Below are positions 42,212 through 53,530 of a stretch of DNA of 64,000 bases, piece after piece. Below the pieces are notes generated by a model that saw nothing but the letters and a program-made list of their open reading frames with translations, made no database searches and was not told where the DNA came from. The translations under genes and the position numbers were made by a program. Location of the stretch: positions 3,596,001-3,660,000 of the forward strand of contig CM065651.1 in NCBI GenBank assembly GCA_033220425.1, in the 5' to 3' direction. Source of the stretch: Lepraria neglecta. Taxonomy: Eukaryota > Ascomycota > Lecanoromycetes > Lecanorales > Stereocaulaceae. Position 1 is the stretch's first letter, and each line of letters starts with the position of its first letter.

Positions 42212-43318
42212 TTACACTCCGTTTGCTTCCATAACTGATTGGTGATTCGATAGAGGAACCGGCGTGCTCTCATCACCTTCGGCACCCTTCTCCTCATCCA
42301 CCACCTTCTCCCTGGTCGAACTCCTGATCATCTCCTCATGGGTCATATCATCAAAAGTCTCCTCTTCAGTGGTGATCATATCCCCCATGTTACCCTTCCC
42401 ACCTGACTTCGCACTCTCATTCTCCCCCTTGCGATCTTGGATGTCTCTCCCGCGTGAGTAATCACCGCTTTTCTTGCTGTGGTCGGGCACCCAGAAGCGC
42501 TTGTCGACTCTGACGATTACGTAGAGGAGGATGACGATGATCTCGATGGTGAAGTTGAAGATGTAGAAGCAGGCTTTACCCTGATAGCCCGCTGGATCTT
42601 TGATTGGCCTGTCTCCACCAGCGTAGTTGGTACCAGCTCTGAAACACGCGCCTAGGCATAGCAACAAGGAAGTAGTGAGTAGGATCCTTATCTTCGTCCT
42701 GAATCGCCCCTGTCCAAATTTCTCAACGCGGGTCTCGCGCGGTATGATGAGGCCGCCGATGACCATGAGGATCGGAAGGAATGAGATAACACAGTAGAAA
42801 GTCTCCCCGTAAAGGAGAATACTTCGGTCGATGCGTATGGTGTTGTTGTTGAGGGTGTAGAAGCTCTGAATCACGGAGGTGATGAGCATGATGAGTGTGA
42901 GCACTATGAGGACGTAGAGTGCAGTGAAGCAATGGTGGAAAAGCGGGTGCCATCCAGTTTTCGGATGACAAGCCCTGAGAATCCGCTGCGCGAAAATCAC
43001 GTTGACGACGAAAAGCAGCACGACGCCTGCATAGACGAAGATGTTTGCTGCTATCGCTATTCGAATGTTTGTAGGCCGAGTAGCCCAGACGATACGCATG
43101 ACCATGGTGGTGATTCGAGCCATGCAGAAACCAAACATCATGCCTGAGATGATGAATTTGTGGCCGCGGGCTCGGTTTACTTGGAAGATGGTCATGTGGG
43201 AGGCGGCGCCGATGATGAAGAGGACGAGGAAGACGGCGCATATTGGGACGTCAAGGGAGATGGTAGGGATGAGGCCGAGGGATGCGGTAGTGGGAGGGTA
43301 GGGTGGTGAGGAGCCCAT
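42212..43318 (-). CDS. Fungal seven-TM protein, DUF3112-like
   Basis: One exon of 368 residues with seven hydrophobic segments between about residues 20 and 275, then a hydrophilic acidic tail of about 90 residues. The segment pair SHMTIFQVNRARGHKFIISG and FGFCMARITTMVMRIVWATR is typical of a fungal family I recall as DUF3112; no function is known to me. The tail holds clusters of Glu, Lys and Ser-Thr and no sorting signal I can name. The AUG at 43318 gives a short extracellular N-terminus (MGSSPPYPPTTAS). The gene is intact. Confidence 0.72.
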   Translation of the reverse strand: MGSSPPYPPTTASLGLIPTISLDVPICAVFLVLFIIGAASHMTIFQVNRARGHKFIISGMMFGFCMARITTMVMRIVWATRPTNIRIAIAANIFVYAGVVLLFVVNVIFAQRILRACHPKTGWHPLFHHCFTALYVLIVLTLIMLITSVIQSFYTLNNNTIRIDRSILLYGETFYCVISFLPILMVIGGLIIPRETRVEKFGQGRFRTKIRILLTTSLLLCLGACFRAGTNYAGGDRPIKDPAGYQGKACFYIFNFTIEIIVILLYVIVRVDKRFWVPDHSKKSGDYSRGRDIQDRKGENESAKSGGKGNMGDMITTEEETFDDMTHEEMIRSSTREKVVDEEKGAEGDESTPVPLSNHQSVMEANGV

Positions 43319-44038
43319 TGTCGCGGTCTGTTATGGATTAGCCGGTGCTGTGTTGACAAGACTAGCTGTGGGGGGTGGTTCACCTGTCTAGATGCTCCGG
43401 GAGGAGGCTGTGACAGTTAGTACGAGGTTGGATGGGAGGTGTTTGTTCTTCGCCCGGCTAGGAATAAGTATAGATAAGTTGAAAGAAGGAACATTGATGA
43501 GAACAGTCACCCGGGGTGAATATATGAGAGCGGGATTCCCTTTTTTTTCGGCTTCGGCGTACAACGTAGCAGCGTGCCTGTATGTGGACCCCCTCGCGCG
43601 ATACCAATATCAACACGGAGTTAAACTCCCCGATGCCTCGCCTTCATTCCAAGCGAGAGACAGCCTGATGTCATTGGAATGGATGAGGTGGAGTCGTTGT
43701 TTTGCGGGCTCGGCAAGAGCGAAGAGCCGAGCGGGTGAGCCCTAGTCGCTTTTATCAAGACGCCGAGCGACCTGTAACATCGACTATTATCGTTATTGCT
43801 GGCGTGCGGTTTACGGGAGACCTATCAATAAAAGATGCAACTAGAGAAAGTCAGGTACTCCCGTAATTGGATCCGCCCTCACGAAAGCCTCATTGGGGAA
43901 AATAGAATACTGGAGACTTTGAATTCATATCATTGAAAAATAAACATTTGAATCGAATACCTAACAAATCCTACTTATATACCCAAGAAAGTTGCGCTAG
44001 ATATCAAAGAAGATCGTTCCCTGGATTGAAGTTATCCC
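43319..44038. other. Intergenic region with no recognisable gene
   Basis: About 720 bp between the start of the seven-TM gene and the 3' end of the amine oxidase gene. An open frame at 43392-43745 is not protein-like. I see no repeat or RNA gene. Confidence 0.4.
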
Positions 44039-46242
44039 TCAAACCGCTCTACTTGCCTTATCCACATTGCTCACTGCCCCCTTCTTCGCCGCTATCTGAC
44101 TCGGCGTCGACGCATAAGACGGCGGGATATCCAAGGCAGGGTTTTTCAAAAAGAAATTCCTAGGTCTGAGAAGCAATGTCATCGGCTCGGCAGGCATAAC
44201 GGGGTAGTCTTCTGGCGATGGGAAATGCGTGATGCCAAAGGTGTGCCAGAGCACGATATCTGTGTTTTCGATGTTTTCGTCGCCGTGCTTGGCAATCCAT
44301 TCGGGAAGGCCTTGAGAGGGCTCACCGGATGTTTGGGGTACATGTCGGCCGGCGGGATGGATTTGGTCGTCTTGGTCTGGGGAAGGGCGTCAGTGGGAAA
44401 TCTGAAAAGTGAAAGCGGTCAAGGACTTACATTTGGTAACGTGAACAGCGTGCCTTGCAAACCCAGCACGTTTCCAAACCAAACCTCCCTCCTTCGGTAG
44501 TAGAGCTGGCACTTCGCGACTGACAAGCTTGTAACTGACGGGCTTATGACTGTACGGATTAATCTTGTTCATATTCGCCATCTCCCACGTCCGACTCGAG
44601 CTGCCATCATAATCTGACATTGATTCCTTGGCAGTGGAATACTTGGTCTTGTGTGCATAGAAAGCATTACCGTACTTGTTTTCTGCACTGCCCACTTCGC
44701 CCGGCCCGGCTTTGGCGTCGACTTGGAAGACTGTATTTTCGGGTCCGTCAATATTCGGATCTACACGCATGCAGAAAAGATGCTGATGGTTGTGTGCATT
44801 GACACCGGGGTAGACCTCGGTCCCCCAGCCATGCGTATCCTCGCCGGGATTCATGGCATATGTGTTCAAGATACCAGTAAGTTTGATTTCGAGTTGCACC
44901 GTGCCATCTTGGTGGAAGATCCAGTATACGCAATATTCGTAATTTGCGGCTGTGAAGACGTGTGAGATTAGTAGCTTTCGTCCTCGAGTCACGATTACTG
45001 AGTCGTCTCGGAAGTCAGTGTGCTTGAAGAGTATGCCCGCATCCTCTTCGTGTACGCAAATCGCGTTCTTGATGGTCTGGCTTGCACCGGCGCGATTGAC
45101 AAAGTTGGCGTCCATGTAATGGATGGCCCCTTTGCAATCGCAGCCCAGTGCCAGGCTGTTGGTCATGTAGCCACCTCCATATTCGCCGAGATCGAAAGCG
45201 TGCTTCCGCTGATGAGGATGCTCGGGATTGCCATAAGGTACCACCATCTCCGCCAATGACAATCGGTAGAAGATCCCTCGCTCATTGCCCTTGTCATTGT
45301 AGGTAATGTTGTTCAACACGATACCCTCCCTGTAATTGAAGCCAACGTGCACCTTCCAGTTCTGCCATTCGATTATCCGCTCATCGACCTTGAATGACAC
45401 TCCCTCTGGCTGTGTGATATTGATGGGTTTCAGGTCTTTCCGGTAGCCGCCTTCCGCTTCGATCGCTGCTGGATGGTAGTTGTTTGGTGGTGCTTGGTTG
45501 ACAGGTCTTCGGACGGGTGGGATGTCGATGTGTATGATTTCTTGCGTGTCGCAGTTGAAGATGGGCGTGAAGTCGAGCGGGTAGGAGTATTGGCTATCGT
45601 CGATGTGTGGGCGGTAGTACATCAATGCTTGCTGAAGCCGAACTTTGTTGCCAAATCGCTCGTCGAAGCCAATTGTCCAGGCTGCAGGGGTACGATTAGT
45701 GGGAGTGTAGAAGCAGGCGCTGTTTTCGGCTACTCACGGTCACAATACACCTTGTGCATATCCTCCTTCGATATTCCACTAATTACACATTGCTCAATGA
45801 CTTTTGGATCCTTTCGAACGATATGCTCAACGATCTGGAGATCTTCCATTGTAATCTAGTCTTCAATGAGCAAAATGCCCTAATTGCTTGTCTTTCAGAA
45901 CCGTACCAATGGTTGCACCCCTTCATTTGACTCCCACTTGAGGAGCTTTTCTTCGTCTAGGTCAACCAATCCATCGTACAACGTTCCTCCCTTTTTGATA
46001 GCCACAACGTCTGCGACTCGATGAGGACGATTCGTGTGATCTGGGTCTGCTAGCCATGCTAGCATTTCCGCCTTTCTGGGCTCCCATATTGTGACAGCAT
46101 TATAGAAGAGTGGGCCATGCTCTTTATTGACGAGTGCTACTGCCTTCTCGATCTCGGCAGCAGAGAGAGGATCAAATGGGTGCGGAGGAGGTGTGGTGCC
46201 GGTGACATGCTGGGTGACTTGCTTTAGGCGATCGAGTACCAT
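44039..46242 (-). CDS. Copper amine oxidase (primary-amine oxidase, TPQ cofactor)
   Basis: The enzyme oxidises primary amines to aldehydes with release of ammonia and hydrogen peroxide, letting fungi use amines as nitrogen source. Exons are 46242-45907, 45855-45738, 45681-44431 and 44376-44039, about 680 residues, normal for the family. The N-terminal D2/D3 domains include HPFDPLSAAEIEKAVALV and EDLQIVEHIVRKDPKVIEQC. The catalytic base lies in HAFDLGEYGGGYM, and the cofactor tyrosine in TAANYEYCVYW fits the T-x-x-N-Y-D/E consensus. Copper ligands include the His pair in VNAHNHQHLF and a C-terminal His in LWHTFGITHFPSPEDYPVMP. The C-terminus ends DKASRAV with no classical peroxisomal PTS1. All introns are GT-AG. 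The gene is intact. Confidence 0.95.
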
Positions 46243-46872
46243 TGTGAGTGGGGGCAGGCTGCTGCTCAGTCAATGGATCAGGTAGTGTAATGGAGATGCT
46301 GAAGATGGAAGAATAGCTATGAGATAGTCAATTCGATGGCTATAGATCTGGCATATATAATAGAAATAGTTTCAAACAGAGAGATGCCGCTTTCACTTCC
46401 CAAATGCAGCAACTTTCCAACGTTTATGGGCCCTTTCACCCAGTCCGATAGTAGATTGTGGTGTGCATAAAAGTGCGGGGGTCGAGCTGTTGATAAGGAA
46501 GGCGCGTTCAGGATGTCTTTACTACCTTTGGTTAGACTGGGCCAAGATAACAATGAACATCACCCAGACCAGCACCTGTGAGTACAAAGTTTTCATAATT
46601 ACCTTATGAGAGGAGACCGTGGGAGAACAGGGTAAAGGCTGGTAAATACAGCCAAAAAGCGCGCATACCTATTAGTGGTTTGTACCGGAAAGAATAGAGC
46701 TATTTGGGATTCTTTGCCTTCTCAGTCATTATCTTACGCCTTTAGCATTTAAACCTCTGTAGAGTCCTAGTCATGAGACTCCCGCTGAAATGCTACTGAA
46801 AATCCTGCTTATAAGTGCTGCCAGCCAGAACGCCTTGCCAGTATGCACACCAGACCTCCAACTATCTACGCC
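46243..46872. other. Intergenic region upstream of the amine oxidase gene
   Basis: About 630 bp that should hold the amine oxidase promoter and the 3' flank of caf1. No further gene or clear nitrogen-control site cluster is claimed. Confidence 0.4.
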
Positions 46873-48452
46873 TCACGACTTCCCAAATCTAAACCCTCCA
46901 AAGACACCGCCGCCGCCTCCAGGAGTCAGCGACCCCATACCACTCCCATTGTTCTGAGCCTGTTGAATGGGTGTGCTTGCTAGACCTGTGTGGATGCTTG
47001 CAGGCGTGCCTGGGGTGCCTTGGTTTGTGGGATTGTTGTTGTAGATTGTGGCACCGTTGAGGTTTGGTGTCGTCGACTGGGGATCGCCGGTGAGAGGAGC
47101 GGTAGCCGATGCGCCCATGCCATTCAGTCCCCACACATGGCCTAGGTACTTGTCATCATCAATGGTGCCATTGAAGATTTCCTTCTTTGCTTCCCAAAAC
47201 ACTTTGCCAGTCAGAAGGCTGTCAGATCCGGCTTGATGTGGCACGCCAATTCGTTTAATCCCAAGCTCATCTGCGAGATCTTGGAGTGAACCCTTCGTCC
47301 CAAGGCTGTTGAGGGTCGTCACAGCTGCCGGCGACAATGGCAAATCGTTGACCGTCTGGGTCCGTTGTGCATGCTTGATCATGTATTTGATGTCGTATAT
47401 CGAGGGGAAGTAAAGGCTGAGGAATTTACGATACTCCGCCTCGTCTTCAGGTAATGGTTTGCATAGCATAAGCTTCACAAGGTAGGCGAAGTCATAGCCG
47501 GAGTGGAAGGATATCCATCGCACATCATCCTCGAATGTCATACCGGAAGCTATCAGCGCAGCCCCGAAAGTTCTTGGGTCGATACCATTCTTCTCATGGG
47601 CGTCAAGATCTAGGCCGGCATCGTTTAAGAAGTTTATCGACTCTTGATTGTACATGTCTTCGGTTAGGGAGAATTGGAAGTTGAATTGCCATGTGGATGG
47701 ACAAGGTAGGAGGTTATTTTGGTAGATGGGATTGCCGTTGACATCGGTTGGATGGGCTGGGGGCATCTCCCCATCCTCATTGAAAAGTGTTATCCCGAGT
47801 TGAATGACTTTGAGGAGATCGACGTTGCAGCGCAAGGTTTGGTAGTGGTAGTCGGCTTTCGTAGTGAATGCACCCATAGGCCGGGCCACAATGCCTGGGA
47901 ACTCGGTATCCTGTCATCGTTAGAGGAGGTCTAGAAATGATGAAGGTAAAGCAACAGTACATAATCAGAAACGGGCCCTATTACCATGCTAATGTAGGGA
48001 TAGCGATCTACCAGATCTCGTAACGTCCTCAATTCCTGATTCAGATTACCCCGCCAAACGTCTCGGATCCTTGACTTCATCTGACCCTTGGTAGCCCCTA
48101 CTCCTCCACTGCCTCTCCGAATTTGATCTCTGGCTTGCTGTTGTAGTTGAAGCTGTGCACCATGTTGGAATCCCATGACTGCCTCACGGCTGGCAAGTCC
48201 CGTACCACCAGTACCCAGCCCTCCGCCTGGTCCAAAGCCCCCGGCAAGCCCATTCAAATTTCCTGTTGGGGCAAACGGGTTGATGTTGTTGGGGTTGCCT
48301 TGCCCGAAGCTGTGGTTGAAAGAGGGTGGAGGAAGGCCACCTGAGTTCGAAGACTGATGTTGTGAGCTGTGGGAAGGTATGTTGGACTGTTGCAGATGTG
48401 AGAAGGGCGCCGAGGCGAGTGTAGGACCGAATCGGTTGCTGGCTGGAGGCAT
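46873..48452 (-). CDS. caf1: CCR4-NOT deadenylase subunit Caf1/Pop2
   Basis: Caf1 is a DEDD-type 3'-5' exoribonuclease that shortens mRNA poly(A) tails in the CCR4-NOT complex. Exons are 48452-47985 and 47910-46873, about 501 residues. An N-terminal extension of about 115 residues rich in Asn, Gln, Gly and Pro precedes IRDVWRGNLNQELRTLRDLV. Catalytic residues are present: Asp-Glu in YISMDTEFPGIVARP (spanning the splice), Asp in FHSGYDFAYL, and His-Asp in GVPHQAGSDSLLTGKVF. A Gly/Thr/Asn-rich tail of about 90 residues follows the core. The long low-complexity ends are usual for filamentous fungi. It shares a 400-bp divergent promoter region with the complex I gene at 48857. Confidence 0.95.
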
Positions 48453-48856
48453 GGCGTTGAGGTATGGTATGTCACGTCGAGGCGGTAGAAGGGCTGCTAG
48501 TGGACCTTACTGGTCTCATTGATGGAGACAATGAGTGCCGGGAGCGTTGAGTGATGGGTAATGTCTCGTACACGGCGAGAGACGAGCACAATGGGGAGGT
48601 CTAGTTGTTGTTAAGCAGTCCGGATGAAGTGACATTGTTTAGGCACTTGAAGCTCTCCGGCTTATCGAATTCACTAGCGCGCTTCGACCCTTCGGCAGCT
48701 TGCAGGGGTCTTGAGCCTCAACCTCGACTTGATCATCGGTGATCACCATTCTTCAATTGAGCCCAGGACACAGAGCTCTTGTCGCGAAACTTTGTCGAAG
48801 TAAGAAGTTTTGACTACCTAGGTTGCAATTGTATGCTGACCAAAGACTGCAGCAGA
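48453..48856. promoter_or_regulatory. Divergent promoter region between caf1 and the NDUFB3 gene
   Basis: About 400 bp between two opposite starts of housekeeping genes, so it should drive both. No particular motif is claimed. Confidence 0.45.
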
Positions 48857-49189
48857 ATGGCGCCGCCTCCACGACCCAACTTGACCGGCTTCGATGTCCG
48901 CAAGTTCGTACAATCCTCTGGCATGCCAGCGCCATCGAAAGATCCATGGGCGCGAGCGTAAGCCATTGGCTAATCTCACACAGCATCGACTGCAGCTGAC
49001 AGCTAGATTCACAGAGAGCAATGGCGGTATACGGGTCCTTTCACTAGATTCAATCGATTCAAAGGCGCCTTTCCAGGCCTCGGCATAGCGACAGTAGCCT
49101 TTGCGGCGTATTGCGGCTACGAATACTTCTTCCTCAATGATAGTCACCACGGGCATGGGGAGGAACACAAGGGTGAGGAGCATCACTAA
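48857..49189 (+). CDS. Mitochondrial complex I subunit NDUFB3/B12
   Basis: A small accessory subunit of NADH:ubiquinone oxidoreductase in the membrane arm. Two exons, 48857-48957 and 49015-49189, give 91 residues, the usual fungal size. The product begins MAPPPRPNLTGFDVRKFVQS and continues SGMPAPSKDPWARA. Across the intron it reads EQWRYTGPFTRFNRFKGAFP and then the single membrane segment GLGIATVAFAAYCGYEYFFL. It ends in a His/Glu-rich tail (HGHGEEHKGEEHH) typical of this subunit. Donor GC|GTAAGC and acceptor TTCACAG join Ala and Glu codons correctly. A nearer AG at 49006 gives the wrong frame. It is divergent from caf1. Confidence 0.93.
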
Positions 49190-49756
49190 GTGGGAGTCGA
49201 AGGACAGTACGGGATCAGTGTGTTAATACAACCTGGGAGAAATGACATCTTCGCGGCGTTTATGGAGAAGAGGGAAAGGCCAGCGCCTACAAAGAGAAGA
49301 TTTTGTTATGCCTGGAGCGTGTGGATCATAAATGAAGCCGCGACATATTCTGTCGCGGTTCGGTCTTGCCTCGTGGTGGAACATGACACCATGTCAGGCC
49401 TGATGCACGTTCTGGCGGAGACAGTCCCTTCTGAAACAGCAAGAATATTAGATACCATTGCGGGAATGTGTGTACATAAAAGATGAATAGCCTGCAAGAA
49501 CCTATCAATGTCCACTGAGATCCAATTACTCGCTTGCTCCATAGATGCAATTTAGACCCACGGTAGACGCCCATAGAACACGTTCTATATCAATTCAAAA
49601 CTTTCCATAGGAGAAGCTATCGGAAGCGCTTTCCTCAATTAATTTACGTTGTCGTCGAAGATATGTCACCCCACTAGCTTCAAATGTTCGCAATAAAAGT
49701 CCCTAGCCCGCAACACGACACGCCCTCCCACCAACCTTCACAAATTAGCATACAAC

Positions 49757-51499
49757 ATGGAAGACGACGAGGTGATAGTTGAAGAAGACGAGGCTCTCAG
49801 GCAGTTTCTACCTAATGGCTTTGGCAGGCAAACAAAAGAAGCAGATGTAGCCCGACAGCTGGAGAAGAGCAAACGGCCTACAACCTCAACTGCCACGATC
49901 AAGGACGTCCCACAAGAACATCGGAAAGGAAATGATGAATCCAGTAACGATGATTCTGAAGACGACTCTAACGAAGACGACGAGTTCCCAATCTCTCATG
50001 AGTTGGTCCTCAAGACTCATGACAGGCCCATTACCACCATAACGGTCGACCCATCCGGCTCGAGACTCATCACTGGCTCTACAGACTGTACAATCAAATT
50101 CCATGACTTTGCCTCTATGACACCGAATACTCTACATGCTTTCAAATCGGTGGACCCTACAGCGACCAAAGCTTCAACGAGCTCGGAAACACATCCCGTC
50201 CACCATGTCGAGTTCAACCCCAATTCTCCAAGCTCCGTGCTTGTCATTTCAGCTACTCCCCAGGCCAAGGTATTCAGTCGAGATGGGGAGGAGCTCAAGG
50301 AGTTTGTGAAAGGGGACATGTACCTCAGGGACATGCATAACACCAAGGGGCACATCTCAGAAATTACTACAGGCACTTGGCACCCTACGAACAGAGATCT
50401 TTGCGTTACGGCTGGAACGGATAGTACATTGAGAATCTGGGATGTCAATATGCCGTTGAAGCAGAAGGAGGTGATTGTGCACAAGTCAAGGGCGGCGGGA
50501 TCAGCAGGGAGGACCAGAATGACTGCTGTGGTATGGGGTTCGCAGGTCCAAGGAGGCAAGAATCTGCTTGTGGCTGCTGCTTTGGATGGAAGCTTGGTGA
50601 TGTGGGATGGTGATGGCCCGTACGCTAGACCGGCTGCAGAGATAAGAGACGCCCACAAAAATGATACTTGGACGGGGGGCATCGACATTAGCGCGGATGG
50701 ACGAAATGTGGTGACAAGAGGAGGCGATAATTTGATCAAGCTTTGGGACACACGCAAATTCAAACAGCCTATCAGCGTGGTTGAGCATGCTTCGACTTCA
50801 GATCAGTACGCTAATACTGATATCAAGTATTCTCCGAATGCCTCTTCGATCATCACCGGGTCAGCAAATGGCCATCTCCACATCTTGAACCCCGCAACAC
50901 TGAAACCAGAGCTCGTAACGCCCGTCACAGATGGCTCTCCGCTTGTCACAGTGCTATGGCACGAGAAGCTCAACCAGATCCTCACGGGTTCTGCCAACGC
51001 TGAAATGCATGTCCTCTACAACCCCAACACCTCGACGCGAGGCGCAGCAATGATCATGTCAAAGGCCCCCAAGCGCCGTCACATCGATGATGATCCTAAT
51101 TTCACCACCGACCTGTCGCAAGGCCTATCAGGCGATGCTATTAGTACAAGCGAGGGCCTTCGGGCAGCCCAAGCCGGCACAAGCTACTCAGCTCGTCACC
51201 CAACTGAGGGTCTGACTGTATCTGGGCGGTCTCGCGACCCACGACGGCCTCACATACCCATGACCACGCCGTTTGCCAAGAGCCAGCCTGATGAGAAACA
51301 CGTCAGGGAAAGCATACCTCTTAGCTCGATGCGGGACGAGGATCCAAGAGAAGCCTTACTGAAGTACGCAGAGAAGGCAGAGAAAGATCCTATGTTTACG
51401 AATGCTTGGAAAAAGACGCAGCCGAAAACACTGTACGCCGATATCAGTGGTAACGAAGAAGATGAAGGACCTGAAAGGAAGAGAGCACGGCAGGGCTAG
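49757..51499 (+). CDS. wdr70: WD40 protein, WDR70 orthologue
   Basis: WDR70 proteins support histone H2B ubiquitination and DNA-end resection with the CRL4 ligase, as shown in fission yeast and human cells. One exon of 580 residues. The N-terminus is acidic (DESSNDDSEDDSNEDDEFP). A WD40 propeller fills about residues 78-430, with repeats such as TITVDPSGSRLITGSTDCTI, LCVTAGTDSTLRIWD, LVAAALDGSLVMWD and VVTRGGDNLIKLWD. The block KGDMYLRDMHNTKGHISEIT is diagnostic for this family. The C-terminal region of about 130 residues is charged and ends in a likely nuclear-type basic stretch (ERKRARQG). The gene is intact. Confidence 0.93.
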   Translation: MEDDEVIVEEDEALRQFLPNGFGRQTKEADVARQLEKSKRPTTSTATIKDVPQEHRKGNDESSNDDSEDDSNEDDEFPISHELVLKTHDRPITTITVDPSGSRLITGSTDCTIKFHDFASMTPNTLHAFKSVDPTATKASTSSETHPVHHVEFNPNSPSSVLVISATPQAKVFSRDGEELKEFVKGDMYLRDMHNTKGHISEITTGTWHPTNRDLCVTAGTDSTLRIWDVNMPLKQKEVIVHKSRAAGSAGRTRMTAVVWGSQVQGGKNLLVAAALDGSLVMWDGDGPYARPAAEIRDAHKNDTWTGGIDISADGRNVVTRGGDNLIKLWDTRKFKQPISVVEHASTSDQYANTDIKYSPNASSIITGSANGHLHILNPATLKPELVTPVTDGSPLVTVLWHEKLNQILTGSANAEMHVLYNPNTSTRGAAMIMSKAPKRRHIDDDPNFTTDLSQGLSGDAISTSEGLRAAQAGTSYSARHPTEGLTVSGRSRDPRRPHIPMTTPFAKSQPDEKHVRESIPLSSMRDEDPREALLKYAEKAEKDPMFTNAWKKTQPKTLYADISGNEEDEGPERKRARQG

Positions 51500-51678
51500 G
51501 TTCCTGGCTTTACAGTCATCGTGCTGGCTACAGTATGCCTAGAAGGCACTCATGAATAAGTTGATGAGGCTGCCCCTTGATGGATTTTACGAATTCCATA
51601 ATCAACAACTTATCCATTAGAAATCCTACAATGCATCAGTCAAAGCTACATTACACATACAAGGTGAGCTAACATCCA

Positions 51679-51705
51679 TCCCTGCGTGGCGAGAAACCCA
51701 CCGTG
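51679..51705 (+). repeat. 27-bp repeat, left copy of an inverted pair
   Basis: Starts TCCCTGCGTGGCGAGAAACC and ends CACCGTG. The reverse complement of the same 27 bases is at 56037-56063, and similarity extends a few bases further inward on each side (CGAAC-AAA). The pair brackets the pogo relic and ERG9. Confidence 0.9.
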
Positions 51706-52449
51706 CCGAACCAAATCCATCATTTAAGCATCTCAAAGTCTTACCTCGTGAATCTATAAAGTTATAGTTAATATCCTATTGTTGTTCAGGCACTTCTCCA
51801 CTATAATTCAGGCTGCAGCGAGAAAAATACGGCGGTCTTGGTCATGCTATCGATTGTTCCGTTCACGGTATCGAGAGGCACTTTGGCTATTGCCCCCTGT
51901 TCTATCACGATTATCGGCCTGTCTGCGAATTTCGGAGCCATGGTACGAAGGTTCTATTAGGAAATAATATGGCTTCAAGCTTTTGACGATACGGAAATCA
52001 GTATGCCGGGAATTTAGCCGTGCGAAAGGGGTATATAAAACGCCACGCATATTGGCGTAAGGATTTAGCGCGCGTTAGCGTGCTTATATTATATTGTATT
52101 GGAGCCGGGACTGATTGTATTTTAATTTTCGCAATTAGTCAAAGTATAGCGTACTACAGCAACTTTCTAAAAATGTCTATGGGCAGATACGTGCCCGCTT
52201 TCTTTGTTGCCTTGCGCGGCCTCTTACTCGTTCATTGTTGCTGATAGCTGCTTTTCAGTCTTACTCGTTCCTTTCCTATTACTATCATTATAGTAAGCTA
52301 ATATAGACTGAGCCAGCTAGGCGCTGGTGTAAGGTAAGGCCTTCATCCAGACGTACCTAGAATATACGCTGCCCTAGCAGAACGGGGCGATGTCCCTTGC
52401 TCTATTGTGTAGCATTGTGTATATGGACGATCCTCGAAAGGAAAAAAGG

Positions 52450-53530
52450 CGCGGGCGTTAAGCGAACGATGGTGACTGCGATCGAGTGTATATCTGTAAA
52501 CGGTAGGTCTTTGTTACTAATGATTATTTGGCCAGCCACTACCCATCGCAGCAATTGGACTACGTACTGTGAAGGTGTGGGAGTAGGGGCGTCGGTAAAG
52601 AGATAGTAGCGGAATAGTCACGGGCAAGCCTACTGTATAGAACGACTGAGTAGAATCGAATAAGATTATCTATGATGTTCGCACCTATACGCACCTATAC
52701 TCACCTGCAAGAAAAACATGTCAAGATCCCAAATGTATGTGAAAGATAATGATGTGTCCTCTGGCAGAAATCTACTTATGCGCGCCACCTTGAACAGCTT
52801 GGAGTGGATTAAACGTATATTTGATCCCTAAACTAAAGTACATGCTAACTAAAAACCACGGATATTTATTTGCGACGGCTTCGGGACGTACGAAACCTTC
52901 GAAATCTTGGAGTATTGTTTCGAAAATAATATTATAGCTTTGTAAGGGAATGAGCGCTCACTTCTAGGAACATTAAGGCCGCGTAGGCTGCAAGTGGTTT
53001 GTTTCCGTTCAACCCAGACAGAAGTACTCAGAAACCGGCCTCACTAACCGTCCCTAAAGCCTATGAATTGGAGGTGGGTCCATGTCCGCAAGGCGAAGTA
53101 CTCCAGACCCCAATGACGCCAGTGACATTAGAGGCTCTTACGTCGTTGCATAATCTGATTATACAGGATGCTCATGCGCTTGATGAGACGAGCAAACAGC
53201 GCCTACAAAGGCACGTATAGAAGCTCGCTAACGCCGCCCAAATATCCTTTGCCGAACGTGCTTTCCTTCGGGATCAAACTCGATTCCTGTCCAGAGTGAA
53301 TAACGAAGCTAAAGTTCGCCGATCGACCAAATCAGTAGTACTAGGGAAGGCGAAGGTAATGAACTATAAGGATATCGAGTAGGCACGAGCGAAGCGTACT
53401 GCGCAAAAGTCCTACACTAGAGGTAAATGCGCCAGAGCCAAAGGCGCTAGTGGCGCTAAGATTGCCGCTTCTTTAGTTCGAATCGGTTTTTTAAGGCAGG
53501 CTCGCGCAGGCTTTATAACCTACTATTATA
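52450..53530 (+). mobile_element. Relic of a Fot1/pogo-type (Tc1-mariner superfamily) DNA transposon
   Basis: Transposase blocks lie in order: RTMVTAIECISVNGRSLLLM with IIWPATTHRSNWTTY, LEWIKRIFDP, FICDGFGTYETFEILEYC (second Asp of the DDE triad), RNIKAA then ASGLFPFNPDRSTQKP, SLTVPKAYELEVGPCP, and the C-terminal NEAKVRRSTKSVVLGKAKVM. Many in-frame stops stand where the family has Gln or Trp (CAA or CAG to TAA or TAG). A segment is missing between NNIIAL and RNIKAA. The DNA-binding N-terminus was not found. The element is old and inactive. Confidence 0.85.

Noticed and set aside
42723-43241. A 172-codon His/Arg-rich minus-strand frame
   Set aside because: It is a shifted frame inside the seven-TM gene.
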